A program made the translations under genes and the position numbers. The notes below the pieces were generated by a model. The model did not search any database. It had not been told where the DNA came from and was given only the letters and a program-made list of their open reading frames with translations. 64,000 nt of DNA from Flavihumibacter sp. UBA7668 (lineage in GTDB: Bacteria > Bacteroidota > Bacteroidia > Chitinophagales > Chitinophagaceae): contig NZ_DLHM01000001.1 of assembly GCF_002483205.1 (NCBI RefSeq), positions 186,001-250,000 of the forward strand. Direction: 5' to 3'. Shown one piece after another: positions 34,184-43,686 of this stretch (its first letter is position 1; every line of letters starts with the position of its first letter).

Positions 34184-35773
34184 TCAGGCCAGGGTTTGAA
34201 CAAAGGAGCTAAGAGATTCATCCGGACCCAGTTGCAACTTTTTTTTGACCCTGTAACGAACCACCCGCAAACTATCCGGTGTTATTCCCAGCAGTTTGGA
34301 TGTATCTGCAGAAGACATATTCATCTTAACCAATGCCAGCAAACGCATCTCACTTTGAGTAAGTGATGGAAACTGCTGTTGAAGGCTGGCCAGCAGGGTG
34401 GGATGTACTTTATCAAAAATGAGTCGGAATTCGTCCCAATAACTATCCTGGGAAAAGCTGATGGTGATTTTCTGTAACAGGTGCCGAAGCGCCTTCTTTT
34501 GGTCGCGTTTATCATCTTTTAATAAATCCTGCAAGCCATTGCGGATTTCTTCCAACACCTCATTTTTCTGAATCAGATGCAGAATATGAGAGGACAGTTC
34601 CTGACTTTTTATATCCAGCTGCTGTTTGAGGGAGGTTTCTTCCAGTTGCTGCCGTTTCAATTCTGATTCCATCAGGCCTTTCTCTGTCTGGTAAAGCTGG
34701 TGATGCTGTTCATGTAATAATTGTTCATTCCGGATTTTGAGTTTCTGCCTGTTAAGGGTTAGAAAAGCGACAACAGCTATTAATACCAAAACAATGAGAG
34801 AGGTAATTAATAATAAGGTATTTACTTTCCGATCGGCATTAAGTCGCTCAATCTGCGCATTCTTTCGGTCTGTTTCATGAATCGTTTGCAGGAGACTTAA
34901 CTGACGCGCATTTTCTCTTGTATAAATTGTTTGAATCAGCTGGCGGCTTTTTTCCAGGTAATGATAGGCGCTGTCGTATTGGTGAAGGGCTGCAAAATTC
35001 TGGGCAATATCCCGATAAGCACTCTGCAACTGGTATTTTTCCTCAGATTGTTCCGCAAGTATTGCTGCCTCACGGGCATAGATCATGCCTTTAGCCGGGT
35101 TTCCATTTTTACTGAACACATCGCCCAGGTTATTGATGACTTCTATCTGCTCCAGCAATTTCCCACTGGCCCGATAGCCCTCCAGGGATAAAGAGAAATA
35201 AAAAAAGGCGGAATCGTACGCCTGCCTGTCTTCCAGAATGGAGCCCAGGTGCTCATAAATTTTAGCCAGTGTTACCTGTTCACCGGATAAGCGGGCTTCT
35301 TTTAAAGCCAGTTGTTGAAAATAATAGGCAGAATCATAGTTCAGCTGTTTTTCATAGAGATGGCCCACCTGTCCATAGGTTTCTGCCAGTCCGGCTGCAT
35401 TTTTGGTTTGTTTATACAACTCAAGTGCTTCCCGGAATTGTTGCCAGGCAAGGTCGGACTGCTGATTATAATAATAGAGCGTACCCAATCGATTCAGATT
35501 GGCAGCAAGCGGGTCAATCGCATTTATCTTTCTATAGATCTTATCCGCCTCCAGTAAATGCTGCAAGGCTTCTGAATAGTTACCGAGGTGATAGTACAAC
35601 TGTCCCATTTCCTGCAAACAGTTGGCCTGCCCCAATGGATCCTGCTTTTTCTGGTATTGCTCAAGCCGGTTACGAAGGGTAATAAAACCGGTATCCGGAT
35701 TGGATTGTGCTTCCAGTGATACAGGAAGAATCCAGCCCAGCACGACCAGGAAAACGGATAATAAACGGATCAT
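34184..35773 (-). CDS. TPR sensor with membrane segment and LuxR-like HTH output
   Basis: A 529-residue protein: signal or anchor (MIRLLSVFLVVLGWILPVSL), about seven TPR units from residue 30 to 300 (repeated YxxALxxxxxAL patterns), a membrane segment at LLLITSLIVLVLIAVVAFL, a coiled coil with KRQQLEETSLKQQLDIKSQE, and a C-terminal HTH with SQTEMR-like LTQSEMRLLALVKMNMSSAD and TPDSLRVVRYRVKKKL. This one-component layout (periplasmic TPR, cytoplasmic DNA binding) is common in Bacteroidota. It precedes the TonB receptor operon in the same direction and is the obvious candidate to control it. The start is the ATG ending at 35773. Confidence 0.85.
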   Translation of the reverse strand: MIRLLSVFLVVLGWILPVSLEAQSNPDTGFITLRNRLEQYQKKQDPLGQANCLQEMGQLYYHLGNYSEALQHLLEADKIYRKINAIDPLAANLNRLGTLYYYNQQSDLAWQQFREALELYKQTKNAAGLAETYGQVGHLYEKQLNYDSAYYFQQLALKEARLSGEQVTLAKIYEHLGSILEDRQAYDSAFFYFSLSLEGYRASGKLLEQIEVINNLGDVFSKNGNPAKGMIYAREAAILAEQSEEKYQLQSAYRDIAQNFAALHQYDSAYHYLEKSRQLIQTIYTRENARQLSLLQTIHETDRKNAQIERLNADRKVNTLLLITSLIVLVLIAVVAFLTLNRQKLKIRNEQLLHEQHHQLYQTEKGLMESELKRQQLEETSLKQQLDIKSQELSSHILHLIQKNEVLEEIRNGLQDLLKDDKRDQKKALRHLLQKITISFSQDSYWDEFRLIFDKVHPTLLASLQQQFPSLTQSEMRLLALVKMNMSSADTSKLLGITPDSLRVVRYRVKKKLQLGPDESLSSFVQTLA

Positions 35774-35907
35774 GATAAAGTGGTTCGGCATTTCTGCAAA
35801 ACTCAACGCCTATTTTGAATAATATTCCGGGTTTCCTATTGGAAACAATAAATTAATATTGTTTTAGGTATACGAAAATCCGGGACTGGTCGCATTTAAC
35901 AAAAAAC

Positions 35908-37014
35908 ATGGATTGCTACCGCCAGTTTTGTCCTATGAAAACTTCCCCTTGGTACAATAGCCGATTGGCGCTGGTATTTTTTCATGGAACAGCCTGGTTA
36001 TTCACCCTGTTCCTTCCTTTATTATTGCGCCATTTTTCAGATGATGGCCAGCGTCTTATACGAACAGTCAGAAGAACTATGCTGGAAACCCGCAGGATGC
36101 CACCAATAAATTTTGCGGCCTTTGAAATCAGCATAAATATCTTATGGATCTTACTTTTCTATATTAATGTATTTTTCCTTTTACCTGCCTGGTTTAAAAA
36201 AAAGAAATATGGGCGGTATGTACTGTTTCAGGTGGCTGTATTTCTGGTAACCTTTATCTCCCTTGTCTATTATTTCAATAGCATTCGTTCCTTTAGGGGT
36301 TTGCATTTTCCCCTGCCTGCCCTGACGATGTCCTTATTTCCGTTTCTTTTTGTACAGGCAGCAGGAATCACCTATACAACCATTCGGGAAAAAATAAAAC
36401 TGGAGCAATTACAGCAGGAAAAAGAAAATGAGCAGTTAAAATCAGAACTCTCCTTTCTACGTTCCCAGATAAGTCCGCATTTCATATTCAACGTGCTCAA
36501 CAATATGGTTTCACTCGCCAGAAAAAAATCAGACCGGCTGGAGCCTGCATTAATTGAATTATCCGGTTTAATGCGCTATATGTTATATGAATCGGATGAA
36601 TCGAAAGTGCCACTTGCCAAAGAAATCAATTACCTGAAAAATTACATCGAGTTACAACTAATGCGTTTTGGAAATGAAGTGGAAATCAGGAGCAGTTTTC
36701 CTGAATACCCACCACTTGCTTTTATTGAACCAATGATGCTGATCCCCTTTGTAGAAAACGCATTTAAACACGTTGCGCAACCCTATGGAAAATCTTTTAT
36801 AGATATCCGCATCCAATATGAAAATGGAGAATTAAAAATGCTCGTTAAAAATTCCTATACACCAAAGGATACAGGTACAAAAGATGCTCATTCGGGAATT
36901 GGACTTCAAAATGTGAAAAGAAGACTAAATCTCTTGTACAAAGATCAACATTACCTTACCATATCGGAAGAAGATCGAACTTACATTGTAGAACTCCATA
37001 TCAAGATCACATGA
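35908..37014 (+). CDS. LytS-type sensor histidine kinase (pair 3)
   Basis: A 368-residue membrane kinase. Four hydrophobic segments span residues 20-155, a coiled linker follows (KLEQLQQEKENEQLKSEL) and the kinase domain begins at LRSQISPHFIFNVLNNMVSL with His191. The ATPase part has MLIPFVENAFKHVAQPYG and HSGIGLQNVKRRLNLLY. A start at the second ATG (35935) is possible. It overlaps the regulator by 4 bases (ATGA). It is divergent from the TPR sensor gene. Signal unknown. Confidence 0.91.
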   Translation: MDCYRQFCPMKTSPWYNSRLALVFFHGTAWLFTLFLPLLLRHFSDDGQRLIRTVRRTMLETRRMPPINFAAFEISINILWILLFYINVFFLLPAWFKKKKYGRYVLFQVAVFLVTFISLVYYFNSIRSFRGLHFPLPALTMSLFPFLFVQAAGITYTTIREKIKLEQLQQEKENEQLKSELSFLRSQISPHFIFNVLNNMVSLARKKSDRLEPALIELSGLMRYMLYESDESKVPLAKEINYLKNYIELQLMRFGNEVEIRSSFPEYPPLAFIEPMMLIPFVENAFKHVAQPYGKSFIDIRIQYENGELKMLVKNSYTPKDTGTKDAHSGIGLQNVKRRLNLLYKDQHYLTISEEDRTYIVELHIKIT

Positions 37015-37751
37015 AAATTTCCTGTCTGGCTGTAGATGATGAATCCCTTGCATTGGAATTGCTGATTGATAATATCAACAATATTCCATTTTTAACCTGT
37101 ATCGGATCCTGTAAAAATGCCATGGAAGTGTTGGAGTTTTTACGAACCAGCCAGGCAGATCTTATTTTCCTTGATATTCAGATGCCCGGTTTATCAGGCA
37201 TGCAACTAGCCTCTCATCTTAAATCAAAAACGAAAATAATTTTTTTAACCGCTTATGAACAATATGCATTAGAAGCTTATGGTGTAAATGCATTGGATTA
37301 CCTCGTAAAACCTGTTTCATTTGATCGATTTCTGGAAGCCTCCATGAAAGCGCTGGATTGGTTTTCGAACCGAAACGTTTTACCTGTTGAAACAGGCAAA
37401 CCTATAGAACCTGTTTCACATCATATGCCCTATTTGTTTGTTCATGTGGAATACAACCTGGTGAAATTGTTGATTTCGGATATTCAATATATTGAAGGCT
37501 GTAAAGATTACGTAAAAATTCATCTGTTTAATGCCGCCAGACCGGTAATTACGCGTCTGAATATGAAATACCTGGAAGAAAAACTTGCCCATGCCGGGAT
37601 GGTCCGAATACACAAATCCTATCTTGTTTCAGTGACGCATATACAGAGTATTCAAAGGAATCTGGTAAAAACAGAAAAAGCTGAATTGCCCATCAGTGAT
37701 TTTTATAAAGAAGCACTGATGGAACAAATCAGCAAAATCAATTTACTCTGA
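37011..37751 (+). CDS. LytTR-family response regulator (pair 3)
   Basis: A 246-residue regulator with a receiver domain (AVDDESLALELL, Asp55 in LIFLDIQMPGLSG, Thr in FLTAYEQYALEAYG, Lys in YLVKPVSF) and a LytTR DNA-binding domain (about 140-246; QYIEGCKDYVKIHL, MVRIHKSYLVSVTHI). It is translationally coupled to the kinase. It abuts the Kelch lipoprotein gene end to end with no gap between the two stop codons. The LytTR / Kelch / DUF4270 neighbourhood suggests it may control the surface proteins next door. Confidence 0.92.
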   Translation: MKISCLAVDDESLALELLIDNINNIPFLTCIGSCKNAMEVLEFLRTSQADLIFLDIQMPGLSGMQLASHLKSKTKIIFLTAYEQYALEAYGVNALDYLVKPVSFDRFLEASMKALDWFSNRNVLPVETGKPIEPVSHHMPYLFVHVEYNLVKLLISDIQYIEGCKDYVKIHLFNAARPVITRLNMKYLEEKLAHAGMVRIHKSYLVSVTHIQSIQRNLVKTEKAELPISDFYKEALMEQISKINLL

Positions 37752-38759
37752 TCAATCATTTTCATCATATTCCATCTCGGATACAAATTCACGAAGATCA
37801 TCCAGGCGCAATCCAGAGCTCCTGCCTGTTGCAACATAACCCCGGTTATTGATGGAGAACCCGATTGCCCCTTCACGGGCAGATCCTTCAAAGGCCGTTT
37901 TCTCCACCCATAGATCGGTACCGGGATTGTATTCCCAGCAGGTACTGGTGTAAGCGCCGGTTGTACCAGTAGTAATATAACCCAGCCCATTCATGGAAAA
38001 AGCAACAGCATTACCTCGTACGATACTGGTGTAATCATCGTCATAATCTTCATCGCTTACACTGGTCATTTTTCTTTTTTCAGTCCATGTTTCCGTTGCC
38101 GGATCATACATCCACATTTCATTCACCATGGCCCCATTATTGGTTCCTGTACAGACATAGGCTTTATTGTCAATTACGAAAACTGCTGCATCAGATCGTT
38201 TGGTGCCACCCGGACTAACCAGCTGTTCCCATGAATCGGTGGCTGGAGTATAGCGATAAAAATCCTTCAGAAAATTTCCATCGTAACCACTGCATATATA
38301 CCCATTTTCACCAATACCAAATGCAATGGCATCATATCTGCCGGATCCTATAAAATCTGACACCTGTTTCCAGGTGTCTGCTGATGGATCATACTCCCAC
38401 ATATCTCGAAGGTAATTAATACCATCATATCCTAAGCCAATATACAACTTGCCATTAGCTGCAAAACCAATAGCAGAACTCCGTGGCGTGCCTGGAAAGC
38501 TAGTCCGTTTCCGCCAGAAATCATTTTGTCCGTCGTATTCCCAAAAATCAGTTAACCGGTTAACTCCGTCATAACCCAAACCAACATAGGCTTTATCACC
38601 CTGGGTTATTGCAATTGCTTCGCTTCTGCCCACTCCTTCAAAGTCGGATCGCTTGATCCAATTGCCCACCAGATCATCATCAGTAGTAGTATCAGGCGTA
38701 CATCCGGAACAAAAAACAAATAGAACTGCTGCTAGTCTTATCGCTTTAATCAATCTCAT
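37752..38759 (-). CDS. Kelch-repeat surface lipoprotein
   Basis: A 335-residue lipoprotein (lipobox LFVFCSGC, Cys20). It carries about six Kelch repeats with the GxGYDG...MWEYDPxxDTW pattern, e.g. KLYIGLGYDGINYLRDMWEY, GYICSGYDGNFLKDFYRY and KAYVCTGTNNGAMVNEMWMY, forming a beta-propeller. No catalytic residues of galactose oxidase are evident, so a binding or adhesive role is more likely. It is divergent from the DUF4270 gene across 168 bases, a shared control region. Confidence 0.86.
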   Translation of the reverse strand: MRLIKAIRLAAVLFVFCSGCTPDTTTDDDLVGNWIKRSDFEGVGRSEAIAITQGDKAYVGLGYDGVNRLTDFWEYDGQNDFWRKRTSFPGTPRSSAIGFAANGKLYIGLGYDGINYLRDMWEYDPSADTWKQVSDFIGSGRYDAIAFGIGENGYICSGYDGNFLKDFYRYTPATDSWEQLVSPGGTKRSDAAVFVIDNKAYVCTGTNNGAMVNEMWMYDPATETWTEKRKMTSVSDEDYDDDYTSIVRGNAVAFSMNGLGYITTGTTGAYTSTCWEYNPGTDLWVEKTAFEGSAREGAIGFSINNRGYVATGRSSGLRLDDLREFVSEMEYDEND

Positions 38760-38927
38760 TCTTTTTTGTTCAAAAAAAGCAAAGCCGGCGGGTGTTAAAA
38801 AGCAACATGCTGCAACTGCCTGTTTTAATGCGACGAAACCATTTTTTTGTTTTGTCTATATAACCGACGGGCTGGTCTACAGTACTGTCTGCATTAACCG
38901 AAATCAGTTTTTCTTGCAGCCAAAAAA

Positions 38928-40196
38928 ATGTTGCGCTTAGTATATTTTAGCATGCTGTTCTTCCTGCTTATGGCCTGTAATAAAGAAGCTCAGTTTATTG
39001 AAACGGTTCGTTCCGGAGAAACCCCCTACCTGTTACAGGTGGATACACTGACAGCTGAGTATAGTATATTCAGGGATGATTCCGTATTAACTTCATCAGA
39101 TGAGTATGCGCTAATCGGAATTTTTCAGGACACGGCTACCGGATTTGTAACTGCATCACATTTCATGCAATACAATAAACCGGAACAGCTTCCTGATATG
39201 GATCGTACGGCCCGGTTTGATTCGCTCGTCCTGCTGATCTATTCAGATAGCCTGTATTATGGAGATACCAGCTCCATACTGCAACTCACTGCACATCGAT
39301 TAACAGAAAATATCCGGTCTGAAAACAGCCGGTTTTATAACACATCGAATTTTTCCTATGACTCCTCTCCTATCGGAAATTATTCAGGTGGATTCCGTCC
39401 GACTTCAGGAGATAGTATAAGAATTTTATTAGATCAGGAATTTGGAGAGGAATTATTTACCCTGATACAGACGAAGTCTGACATTGTATCGAATCAGGAT
39501 CGGTTTGAAAATTGGTTGAAGGGTATAACCATCAGAGCAACCGGAAGCACCAATATTGTATATAAATTTAAAAACAATTTGCAGATAAGGCTTTATTATT
39601 CCGAAGACCATTCAATAAGAAAGGCGAAAACAATTGATCTGAATCCAACCGGAGCACCGTACCAGTTTAACCAGTTTACGCAGGATTTCAGCGGAACAGC
39701 ATTTGAAGGACTTGAATCTGCAAATGAGATTGCGCTCCCTGCTACGCAGCATTATTTTTTTCTGCAATCATTTTCAAACATCCGTTGTTATGCAAAATTC
39801 AACGGGCTCAGGGATATAAAAAAAATAGCGGGATATGTTCAATTATTGAATGCGGAATTGGAAGTAAAACCGGTGATCGGCTCCTATTTGCCAGGAACAC
39901 TGCCAACTCAAATTCACCTGTATGTTCGGGACGTTAATAATGCAATAACAGGTCCACTTGCCGGCATAGACAATTCAACTCAAACGGGGTCTCTTTTTAT
40001 TGATACGGATTTTGGAAGAAACACAAGATACTTATATGATATAACAAGTTATATCGAATATGAACTCCAATCAACCAATAGTAACAGCCAGCGGCTGGTA
40101 ATTCAGATAGGAGGCGATGAAAATCTTTTGAAAACCGTGTTGATTAATCGCACCCGACTTATTTTATCCATGCTTGTTTATCAGCAAACCAATTAA
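38928..40196 (+). CDS. DUF4270 family lipoprotein
   Basis: A 422-residue lipoprotein (lipobox FFLLMAC, Cys17). It matches DUF4270 features: VDTLTAEYSIFRDDSVLTSS, IGIFQDTATGFVTASHFMQY, ARFDSLVLLIYSDSLYYGDT, the middle FENWLKGITIRATG and the C-terminal YDITSYIEYELQS. DUF4270 proteins are common in Bacteroidota and lack a defined function; they look like surface beta-sandwich proteins. The stop is 1 base before the ATG of the next gene, so both are co-translated. Confidence 0.85.
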   Translation: MLRLVYFSMLFFLLMACNKEAQFIETVRSGETPYLLQVDTLTAEYSIFRDDSVLTSSDEYALIGIFQDTATGFVTASHFMQYNKPEQLPDMDRTARFDSLVLLIYSDSLYYGDTSSILQLTAHRLTENIRSENSRFYNTSNFSYDSSPIGNYSGGFRPTSGDSIRILLDQEFGEELFTLIQTKSDIVSNQDRFENWLKGITIRATGSTNIVYKFKNNLQIRLYYSEDHSIRKAKTIDLNPTGAPYQFNQFTQDFSGTAFEGLESANEIALPATQHYFFLQSFSNIRCYAKFNGLRDIKKIAGYVQLLNAELEVKPVIGSYLPGTLPTQIHLYVRDVNNAITGPLAGIDNSTQTGSLFIDTDFGRNTRYLYDITSYIEYELQSTNSNSQRLVIQIGGDENLLKTVLINRTRLILSMLVYQQTN

Positions 40197-40197
40197 C

Positions 40198-41427
40198 ATG
40201 AAAAAGATTCTGATAGTATTTGTAACCGGAATTATTCATCAATCTGTGTTCAGTCAGGGTGGACTCAATTCCATCTATTCTGCCTATGGCATTGGGGATG
40301 TGGAACTGCGGGATAAAAATGGGTATGCAGGAATGTCGGGGGCAGGTATCGCCCTTCCTTCCACCACTACATTAAACGAGTTGAATCCGGCATCCTATGG
40401 CCATTTTCCCTATAGCAGATTTATGTTTGAGTTGAATTTCGGTGGCAAATCCTCCAACTATAAATCAGGCGATACCAGAACCAGCGGCGCAGATTTTACG
40501 GTTCAACGAGCTGCCATGGGGTTTAGTCTGTTTAAAGGCCTGGGTACTGCTTTTGGCTTAAAACGGTACAGTACCATTGACTATAGGACAACCAGTAACC
40601 GCTATATTATAGGAACAGAAAGTAAACTGCAAACGCAGATCAATGGATCAGGTGGCTTGTATCAATTTTTTGTAAGCAATGGTTATTCCATTTCTAAAAA
40701 CCTGCAATTGGGTGTTTCGCTGGGTTATCTTTTTGGCAGCGTAAACAAGAAAGAAATAGTGGAAACCAATATTCAAACCCTGCATATTACACAAAATCAG
40801 AATTATACCAGGATGCTTTATAATACGGGAATTCAATATACTATCCCCTTAAAAAATGGAAAATGGACAATTGGATTAACCTATCAACCAGGAAGATTAT
40901 TACAAAAAATGGAAGACAATTATGTAACGGATGGAGATGGAAATGAGCTGGTTTCGGAAGAGGCTGCTGTAGCAGATTTTAATTATCCGGCTAAAATTGG
41001 TGCTGGACTTGCCTATTCAAGAAAAGAATGGAAATGGACGGTGGATATGGTTCAGCAGAGATGGGGCTCCGTCAATTATAAGGGAGCTGGATTTACGACA
41101 GACAATGGTACGAATCTGGTAGCTGGATTCAGTAAATCAAGTACGCGAAAAACCCCTTTTGGTAGTATTCCCGGGAAAACATTTATGGCGGCACTGGAAT
41201 ACGATCAGTCCTATCTGGTGCTGGCAGGAAATCCGATCCAAACGATAGCAGGCTCCATGGGTATGACATTTCCAAGTAAAAACGGTGCTTATTATTATCA
41301 TTTCGGCTTGAAAGCAGGCCAGCGCGGGCAGTCTGCTTACCCCTTGGTCAGAGAACAATTTTTCGAAACCCAATTTGCTATATCGCTGGGCTCCCTGATG
41401 TACAAAGGCGGCAGAAAATACGATTAA
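40198..41427 (+). CDS. Outer-membrane beta-barrel protein, FadL/OmpP1-like appearance
   Basis: A 409-residue protein with a signal peptide (MKKILIVFVTGIIHQSVF, cut after SQ). The mature start GGLNSIYSAYGIGDVELR with GYAGMSGAGIALPSTTTLNELNPASYGHF is characteristic of Bacteroidota barrel proteins annotated as aromatic-hydrocarbon or FadL-like transporters. Many alternating strands follow. It is joined to DUF4270 by a 1-base gap and overlaps the convergent reductase gene by 4 bases. The ligand is unknown. Confidence 0.8.
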   Translation: MKKILIVFVTGIIHQSVFSQGGLNSIYSAYGIGDVELRDKNGYAGMSGAGIALPSTTTLNELNPASYGHFPYSRFMFELNFGGKSSNYKSGDTRTSGADFTVQRAAMGFSLFKGLGTAFGLKRYSTIDYRTTSNRYIIGTESKLQTQINGSGGLYQFFVSNGYSISKNLQLGVSLGYLFGSVNKKEIVETNIQTLHITQNQNYTRMLYNTGIQYTIPLKNGKWTIGLTYQPGRLLQKMEDNYVTDGDGNELVSEEAAVADFNYPAKIGAGLAYSRKEWKWTVDMVQQRWGSVNYKGAGFTTDNGTNLVAGFSKSSTRKTPFGSIPGKTFMAALEYDQSYLVLAGNPIQTIAGSMGMTFPSKNGAYYYHFGLKAGQRGQSAYPLVREQFFETQFAISLGSLMYKGGRKYD

Positions 41428-42449
41428 GAAAGTTCAACTTCAATATCGCCATCAACGGGATAAGCCTGACAACATAAAAAGCGGCCGGCAGCAACCTCCT
41501 CATCCATTAATACTTCATTGTATGCCATCCATACTGTGCCCTTTGTACAGGTAGCAACACAACTTCCGCACCTGCCAGCTTCGCAGCTATAGGGTATTTG
41601 AATACCGGATTTCTTTGCAGCCGCAAGAATGGTCTCAGGATACTGCACCATTAATTCGTGTATTCCCGTGTTAGCATAAATACGTACCTGATGTGCCTCG
41701 AGATCTGGAGGCCGGGGCTTATTGATTCGGGGAAGGGTATTGAAATTCTCTTTGTGAATGGCATGCAAAGGTATATGTTCACTTAATAAAGTCAGTTGGA
41801 CCATCTGCATAAAATCCCAGGGACCACATATATAAAAAAGCAAATCAGCTTTGTCTTTTTTCCGGTATTGTTCTACTAATTGAGGTAATAGCCATTTACC
41901 TAAACGGCTGTTGTAAATATCAAAAAGATCGCTGAATAAAAAACGAATTTCAAACCGTTGCTTAAATGATTCTTTCAATTCAAGCAACTGGTTATAAAAA
42001 ATTGTTTGTTCCTTTGAACGATTGCTATAAATGAGTACAACCTGATTGTTTGTTGTATATAATAGCGTTTTAATCATTGAATAGCAGGGTGTAATCCCAC
42101 TACCCGCTGCAAAGAAAAAATACTGTTGCTCTTTGCTGTGAATAGCAGGAAGTAAAAACATCCCACTTACAGAACTGCTCCGTAGCAGATCACCTGGTTT
42201 TGCGTGTTCCACCAGCTTCCTTGAAAATTCACCATTGGGGATTTTTTTGATAGTAATGGCGGTCGCTTCATGTAAATCAGGTGAAGATGAAAATGAATAA
42301 CTCCTTCTCTTTTCTCCAAATTGGGTATCGAATAGAAGGGTTATAAATTGTCCTGATTTGTAAATAATCGGATTACCATCCGTAGTTGTCAGAATAAAAC
42401 TGGCGGCTTCATTTGTTTCCTTAATAATTTGCTGAATAACAAGTTCCAT
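41424..42449 (-). CDS. Ferredoxin-type NAD(P)H oxidoreductase (PaaE-like: FAD, NAD, 2Fe-2S)
   Basis: A 341-residue electron-transfer protein with three domains: FAD binding (KRRSYSFSSSPDL), NAD(P) binding (FFFAAGSGITPCYSMIKTLL, FYICGPWDFM) and a C-terminal plant-type 2Fe-2S domain with CEAGRCGSC and a later C (GRFLCCQAYP). The order matches PaaE and other class IA reductases of oxygenases. No oxygenase gene is nearby, so its partner is unknown. The length is normal. Confidence 0.88.
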   Translation of the reverse strand: MELVIQQIIKETNEAASFILTTTDGNPIIYKSGQFITLLFDTQFGEKRRSYSFSSSPDLHEATAITIKKIPNGEFSRKLVEHAKPGDLLRSSSVSGMFLLPAIHSKEQQYFFFAAGSGITPCYSMIKTLLYTTNNQVVLIYSNRSKEQTIFYNQLLELKESFKQRFEIRFLFSDLFDIYNSRLGKWLLPQLVEQYRKKDKADLLFYICGPWDFMQMVQLTLLSEHIPLHAIHKENFNTLPRINKPRPPDLEAHQVRIYANTGIHELMVQYPETILAAAKKSGIQIPYSCEAGRCGSCVATCTKGTVWMAYNEVLMDEEVAAGRFLCCQAYPVDGDIEVELS

Positions 42450-42509
42450 TAATAAATCGAACGATTTTTATATCGGGTTACAAGAATACTAAATATTCGT
42501 GTTATCCCA

Positions 42510-43407
42510 TTAACTTGAAAGCAGCCTTTCTTTGTTTTGATGCACCCAGCTTTCAAAAGACTGCACTGCTGGGTGCAATTTTTTTGTTAACTCCAGATCC
42601 GCCTTTCTTTCGGGAATATAGAGTCGCTGTACTTCAAACATATTGGCCAACTCTATGGCACCTGGAAAACCAAGTGCAGCAAATTGATGATGTGGAACAG
42701 AATGGTAGTGAACTGGCACGCCAAATACACTGGACATAATACTCGCATACTTAGAACATGGCTCATCTTCTGCTACTACACCAACTGTTTTTCCAATGAA
42801 TTGGTCTGAATTTTTAAACAATTCTACCACTACAGGACCAAGATCCTCCACACTTACCATAGCCAAATTGGTATCTCCCTGAGGAAATCCGAAAAATCGG
42901 GATCCATCCGACTGTTTTTGTAAGGGGAAATAGCTTAGGAAATTTTCATAATAAAAAGCTATTTGAACAAAGGTTGCAGGCAGGTTCAGAGAAACTGCAT
43001 ATCGCTGAAGCGCTGCTTTCCCATCGCAATGGGGAACAGGAAATTGACCCTTAACCCTTACTTAATAAGGAATAATCTGCCAGTGTATGAAAAACAAGGT
43101 GCTCTATAGCAGCATTTTTAGCCGCATCCAACAGATTTGTTCCAATAATTGTTTCTCTATCAAAATGTTCCCAAAAATTGGTAACGCCAAATACGCCATA
43201 ACAGTTATGCATAGCCGACAAAAGATCTTCTTTATTAAACATATCTCCCTGGAATAATTCAGCTCCTTTCATTTCCAACTCTCTGGCTCTTGGTGAATCG
43301 GCATTTCTGGTAAAAATCCGAACTGAAAATTGTCCATTGGCTAGGATTGCCCTGGCAACGCTGGCACCCTGAGCTCCTGTGGCCCCTGTAACAAGTATCT
43401 TTTTCAT
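42510..43407 (-). pseudogene. NmrA/HSCARG-family NAD(P)-binding gene, frameshifted
   Basis: The gene starts MKKILVTGATGAQGASVARA (ATG ending at 43407) and reads well to LADYSLLSKG, where it hits a stop. Skipping exactly 7 bases restores KGQFPVPHCDGKAALQRYAV and the rest of the protein down to 42510 without another lesion; the repaired product would be 296 residues, normal for NmrA-like SDR-a proteins that sense NAD(P) or act on quinones. The lesion is a tandem duplication of ACCCTTA at 43047-43060. It may be a recent knock-out, a switchable allele or an assembly error. Confidence 0.88.
43047..43060. repeat. 7-bp tandem duplication causing the frameshift
   Basis: ACCCTTA occurs twice in perfect tandem (43047-43053, 43054-43060). 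One copy gives an intact reading frame, two copies give an early stop. No other lesion is seen in the gene. Confidence 0.9.
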
Positions 43408-43616
43408 AACTGCTTAAATTATATACTCCAAAGCTAAATCCCCCTTACTATCAGGAGTCAGGAGGTTGTATCACATGGGAATTTGGCTGAATGAACTGGC
43501 TTTTCTAAGCCGGTATTTTGAAAATTTGCCAATTAAAAGGGGTTTCCCCGGGAAAAGAGGGGTAAAATGGCCCATTTTGGAAAAAGTTAGCCGGAACTTA
43601 TTAACACCTGTGCAAG

Positions 43617-43634
43617 AACAGACTACAGTCTGTT
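43617..43634. promoter_or_regulatory. Inverted repeat upstream of the SWIB gene
   Basis: AACAGACT and AGTCTGTT form a perfect 8-base inverted repeat around AC, 53 bases before the SWIB gene start. It lies in a 279-base gap with no other gene. An operator is possible, and no U-run argues against a terminator. The rest of the gap shows nothing I can name. Confidence 0.35.
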
Positions 43635-43686
43635 TATAATTCCTATATTGGACCAATAAACAAAAAATCTTATAAAATAGACCATC

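Noticed and set aside
38785..38794. CCGGCGGGTG resembling part of the CACCCGnCGGGTG palindrome
   Set aside because: No second arm is present, so it is a chance 10-base match.
43602..43612. Possible fifth copy of the GTCAGACAGG family (TAACACCTGT)
   Set aside because: Only about 10 bases match and there is no inverted partner or GTCTGAC part.
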